From assembly GCA_030593565.1 (NCBI GenBank), contig JAUVGW010000008.1:1-37284 (forward strand): a DNA stretch of 37,284 bases, read 5' to 3'. How positions within the stretch are numbered: the first letter of the stretch is position 1; every line of letters starts with the position of its first letter. Source of the DNA: Phycisphaerae bacterium. GTDB lineage: Bacteria > Planctomycetota > Phycisphaerae > UBA1845 > UTPLA1. Position numbers and translations under genes: made by a program. The notes beneath the pieces are model-generated. The model was not told where the DNA came from and searched no databases. It saw only the letters and a list, made by a program, of their open reading frames with translations. Positions 35,503 to 37,284 of the stretch are shown here, in pieces.

Positions 35503-35808
35503 ATGAGCGAAGCACCAGGAACAGCGGTGTCTGAGACGGCGGATTCGCCGCGGCGTCAACTTCGACGCGTGCGTATCGGCGTGGTCGAGAGCGACGTGCG
35601 CGACAAGACGATCAAGGTTCGAATCGATCGTTTGTCGAAGCATCCGAAGTATGGCAAGTATTTGCAGCGGCGGAGTGCGTATCACGCGCACGACGAGAAG
35701 AACGAGGCTCGCACGGGGGACGTGGTCGAGATCACGGAATGCCGCCCGCTAAGCAAGACGAAGTCGTGGCGTTTGTCGAAGATCGTGCGGGCATTCGCAT
35801 CAACGTAG
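35503..35808 (+). CDS. rpsQ: Ribosomal protein S17
   Basis: The 101-aa protein has the S17 OB-fold pattern: [74 protein letters not shown] 20-residue Ser/Thr/Pro-rich N-terminal extension precedes the fold. S17 is a primary 16S rRNA binder. A weak ribosome site is present, and the start is 66 bases after rpmC. Confidence 0.96.
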   Translation: MSEAPGTAVSETADSPRRQLRRVRIGVVESDVRDKTIKVRIDRLSKHPKYGKYLQRRSAYHAHDEKNEARTGDVVEITECRPLSKTKSWRLSKIVRAFAST

Positions 35809-35823
35809 ACGGGTAGTCGTGAG

Positions 35824-36237
35824 ATGATACAGTCTGAGAGTGTAGTGGACATTGCGGACAACACGGGGGCGAAGCGAGCGCTCGTGATTCGCGTTTTGGG
35901 CGGATCGACGGCCCGCCAGGGGTACAAGCGGCGGACCGCGTCGATCGGGGATATCGTGGTGTGCACGGTAAAGAAGGCGTTGCCGAACAGCGATTACATG
36001 GCCGGCAACAGTCGGAAAGAGCGGCACACGCGTCGGCTGATCAAGGCGGTGATCGTGCGAACGAAGTCGCCGGTGCGTCGTCGCGACGGGAGCTACGTGC
36101 GGTTCGACAGCAATGCGGCCGTGATCCTGGATGAGGAGAAGAACCCGAAGGGCACGCGGATATTCGGCGCGGTGGCGCGTGAACTGCGTGAGAAGGGTTT
36201 TATGAAGATCGTATCGCTGGCAAGCGAAGTGGTATAG
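35824..36237 (+). CDS. rplN: Ribosomal protein L14, enlarged
   Basis: The protein has L14 hallmarks ([36 protein letters not shown]-like [58 protein letters not shown]). At 137 aa it is about 15 longer than the usual 122. The extra residues lie in two loops, [11 protein letters not shown] and [18 protein letters not shown]14 takes part in the intersubunit bridge with 16S rRNA and contacts L19. ATG 35824 follows 15 bases after rpsQ. Confidence 0.97.
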   Translation: MIQSESVVDIADNTGAKRALVIRVLGGSTARQGYKRRTASIGDIVVCTVKKALPNSDYMAGNSRKERHTRRLIKAVIVRTKSPVRRRDGSYVRFDSNAAVILDEEKNPKGTRIFGAVARELREKGFMKIVSLASEVV

Positions 36238-36286
36238 GCATGTGTGATGCCGCGATGGTTTTCGCGGTTGAATTGGGATAGTCGCG

Positions 36287-36640
36287 ATGGCAGCGAAGAT
36301 TCGAAAAGGCGACCGCGTCGAGGTGATCAGCGGCGTTCACAAGGGCGAGATCGGTAAGGTGCTGGATGTGGATCCGCAGAAGCAGATGGTGCTGATCGAG
36401 GGCGTGAACCTCGTGTATCGGCACTTGCGTGCGAGCAGGCGGACGCCGCAGGGCGGCCGAATTCGCAAGGAGGCGCCGATCCATTTGTCGAATGCGTTGC
36501 CGGTGGATCCGAGGACCGGTCGTGGAAGTCGCGTTCATTTCGAGGTCGAGCATGACGAGAAAGGCAGGGTCGTGTCGAAGCGCCGCGTGACGCGTGGCGG
36601 GACGGCCTTGGAAGAAGTTAAGATGGCAACGCGTGGCTGA
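36287..36640 (+). CDS. rplX: Ribosomal protein L24
   Basis: The 117-aa protein has the KOW motif of L24 (KIRKGDRVEVISGVHKGEIGKVLDVDPQKQMVLIEGVN) followed by the basic HLRASRRTPQGGRIRKEAPIHLSNALPVDP. L24 starts 50S assembly. It lies 49 bases after rplN in the expected spc order. Confidence 0.97.
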   Translation: MAAKIRKGDRVEVISGVHKGEIGKVLDVDPQKQMVLIEGVNLVYRHLRASRRTPQGGRIRKEAPIHLSNALPVDPRTGRGSRVHFEVEHDEKGRVVSKRRVTRGGTALEEVKMATRG

Positions 36641-36680
36641 GGCCTAGTGAGCAGGGCGCGCGAGCCCGTTGGTGGGAACG

Positions 36681-37238
36681 ATGGTTCGGTTGTTAGAGCG
36701 ATACAACGGTGAGGTTCTTCCCGCGCTTCAGAAGGAACTGGGGCGTGCGAATCGCCTTTCGATTCCGCGGATCGAGAAGATGGTGGTGTCGATGGGTCTG
36801 GGGAAGTCGATTCAAGAGAAGAAGATGTTCGAGGCGGCCGAGAAGGAGTTGGCGTTGATCACGGGCCAGAAGCCGGTGGTATGCGCGGCCCGCAAGAGCG
36901 TGTCGAACTTCAAGCTTCGTCGGGGGATGAAGATCGGTGTGAAAGTGACGTTACGCGGCTCGCGGATGTATCATTTTCTGGATCGGCTGATCAGCATCGC
37001 GATTCCGCGTGTGCGAGACTTCCGGGGGCTGGGTCCGAACAGTTTCGACGGGCGTGGGAACTACAACATGGGGCTGACGGAACAGACGGTATTTCCGGAG
37101 GTTAATCCGGACAAGGTGGAATTCCAGCAGGGGATGAACATCTGCATCGTGACGACCGCTCGCAACGACAGCGAGGCCCGTCGCCTGTTGACCTTGCTGG
37201 GGGTGCCTTTGCGTGGGGCGGAGCGTGCGGCATCGTAG
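36681..37238 (+). CDS. rplE: Ribosomal protein L5
   Basis: The 185-aa protein carries L5 marks: RIEKMVVSMGLGKSIQEKKMFEAAEKELALITGQKPVVCAARKSVSNFKLRRGMKIGVKVTLRG, then FLDRLISIAIPRVRDFRGLGPNSFDGRGNYNMGLTEQTVFPEV. L5 binds 5S rRNA and touches P-site tRNA. ATG 36681 is chosen over TTG 36669 because it gives the family start VRLLERYNGEVLP. Confidence 0.98.
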   Translation: MVRLLERYNGEVLPALQKELGRANRLSIPRIEKMVVSMGLGKSIQEKKMFEAAEKELALITGQKPVVCAARKSVSNFKLRRGMKIGVKVTLRGSRMYHFLDRLISIAIPRVRDFRGLGPNSFDGRGNYNMGLTEQTVFPEVNPDKVEFQQGMNICIVTTARNDSEARRLLTLLGVPLRGAERAAS

Positions 37239-37274
37239 GAGGGGCCGGGCGTCCACCGGAGGTGGGCGGCAGCG

Positions 37275-37284
37275 ATGGGCGGGC
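37275..37284 (+). CDS. Possible first codons of the next spc gene (cut by window edge)
   Basis: GGAGG at 37258-37262 is followed by ATG at 37275, three codons from the right edge. In spc operons rpsN or rpsH follows rplE, but three codons are too few to tell, and the ATG could be chance. Confidence 0.25.

Overview
This GC-rich bacterial window joins two very different blocks, both on the + strand. Positions 1-27389 are an accessory type VI secretion system (T6SS) locus. From 27906 to the right edge lies a core translation block: fusA followed by the S10/spc ribosomal protein genes in canonical order. The organism is not named by any marker I can search here. The compressed fusA-rpsJ junction with no tuf between them, the divergent EF-G, the enlarged L14 and a T6SS with many non-standard parts make me think of Planctomycetota (or another PVC-type lineage). 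That is an inference, not a proven placement.

T6SS layout: the C-terminal part of tssM (cut by the left edge), tagF, tssA, tssB, tssC, hcp, tssE, tssF, tssG, tssH (clpV) and tssI (vgrG). TssB/TssC form the contractile sheath, Hcp the inner tube, TssE/F/G the baseplate, TssA the assembly/cap factor, ClpV recycles the sheath, and VgrG plus PAAR form the spike. TssJ, TssK, TssL and the N-terminal half of TssM are not in view and may lie to the left.

From 18164 to 25253 sits a cargo island behind vgrG. It holds a LysM-like/peptidoglycan-binding protein, a protein with an amphipathic-helix N-terminus and a complete calcineurin-type metallophosphoesterase site (the best effector candidate), a PAAR protein with a Gly-rich tail, three proteins I do not recognise (148, 446 and 282 aa), a DUF4123-type effector adaptor and an unknown 99-aa protein. 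The locus closes with the most unusual gene of the window, a single ORF (25551-27389) in which a TssB-like part is fused to a TssC-like part. It is a second, one-chain sheath protein alongside the normal tssB and tssC.

The 516-base gap 27390-27905 holds a perfect 10-bp hairpin, a MITE-like element (27507-27730) with 18-bp perfect terminal inverted repeats flanked by a near-perfect 10-bp direct repeat, and a plausible fusA promoter.

The ribosomal block is fusA, rpsJ (S10), rplC (L3), rplD (L4), rplW (L23), rplB (L2), rpsS (S19), rplV (L22), rpsC (S3), rplP (L16), rpmC (L29), rpsQ (S17), rplN (L14), rplX (L24) and rplE (L5). A good sigma70-like promoter precedes rpsJ, and a terminator-like hairpin with a T-run lies, unusually, between rplC and rplD.
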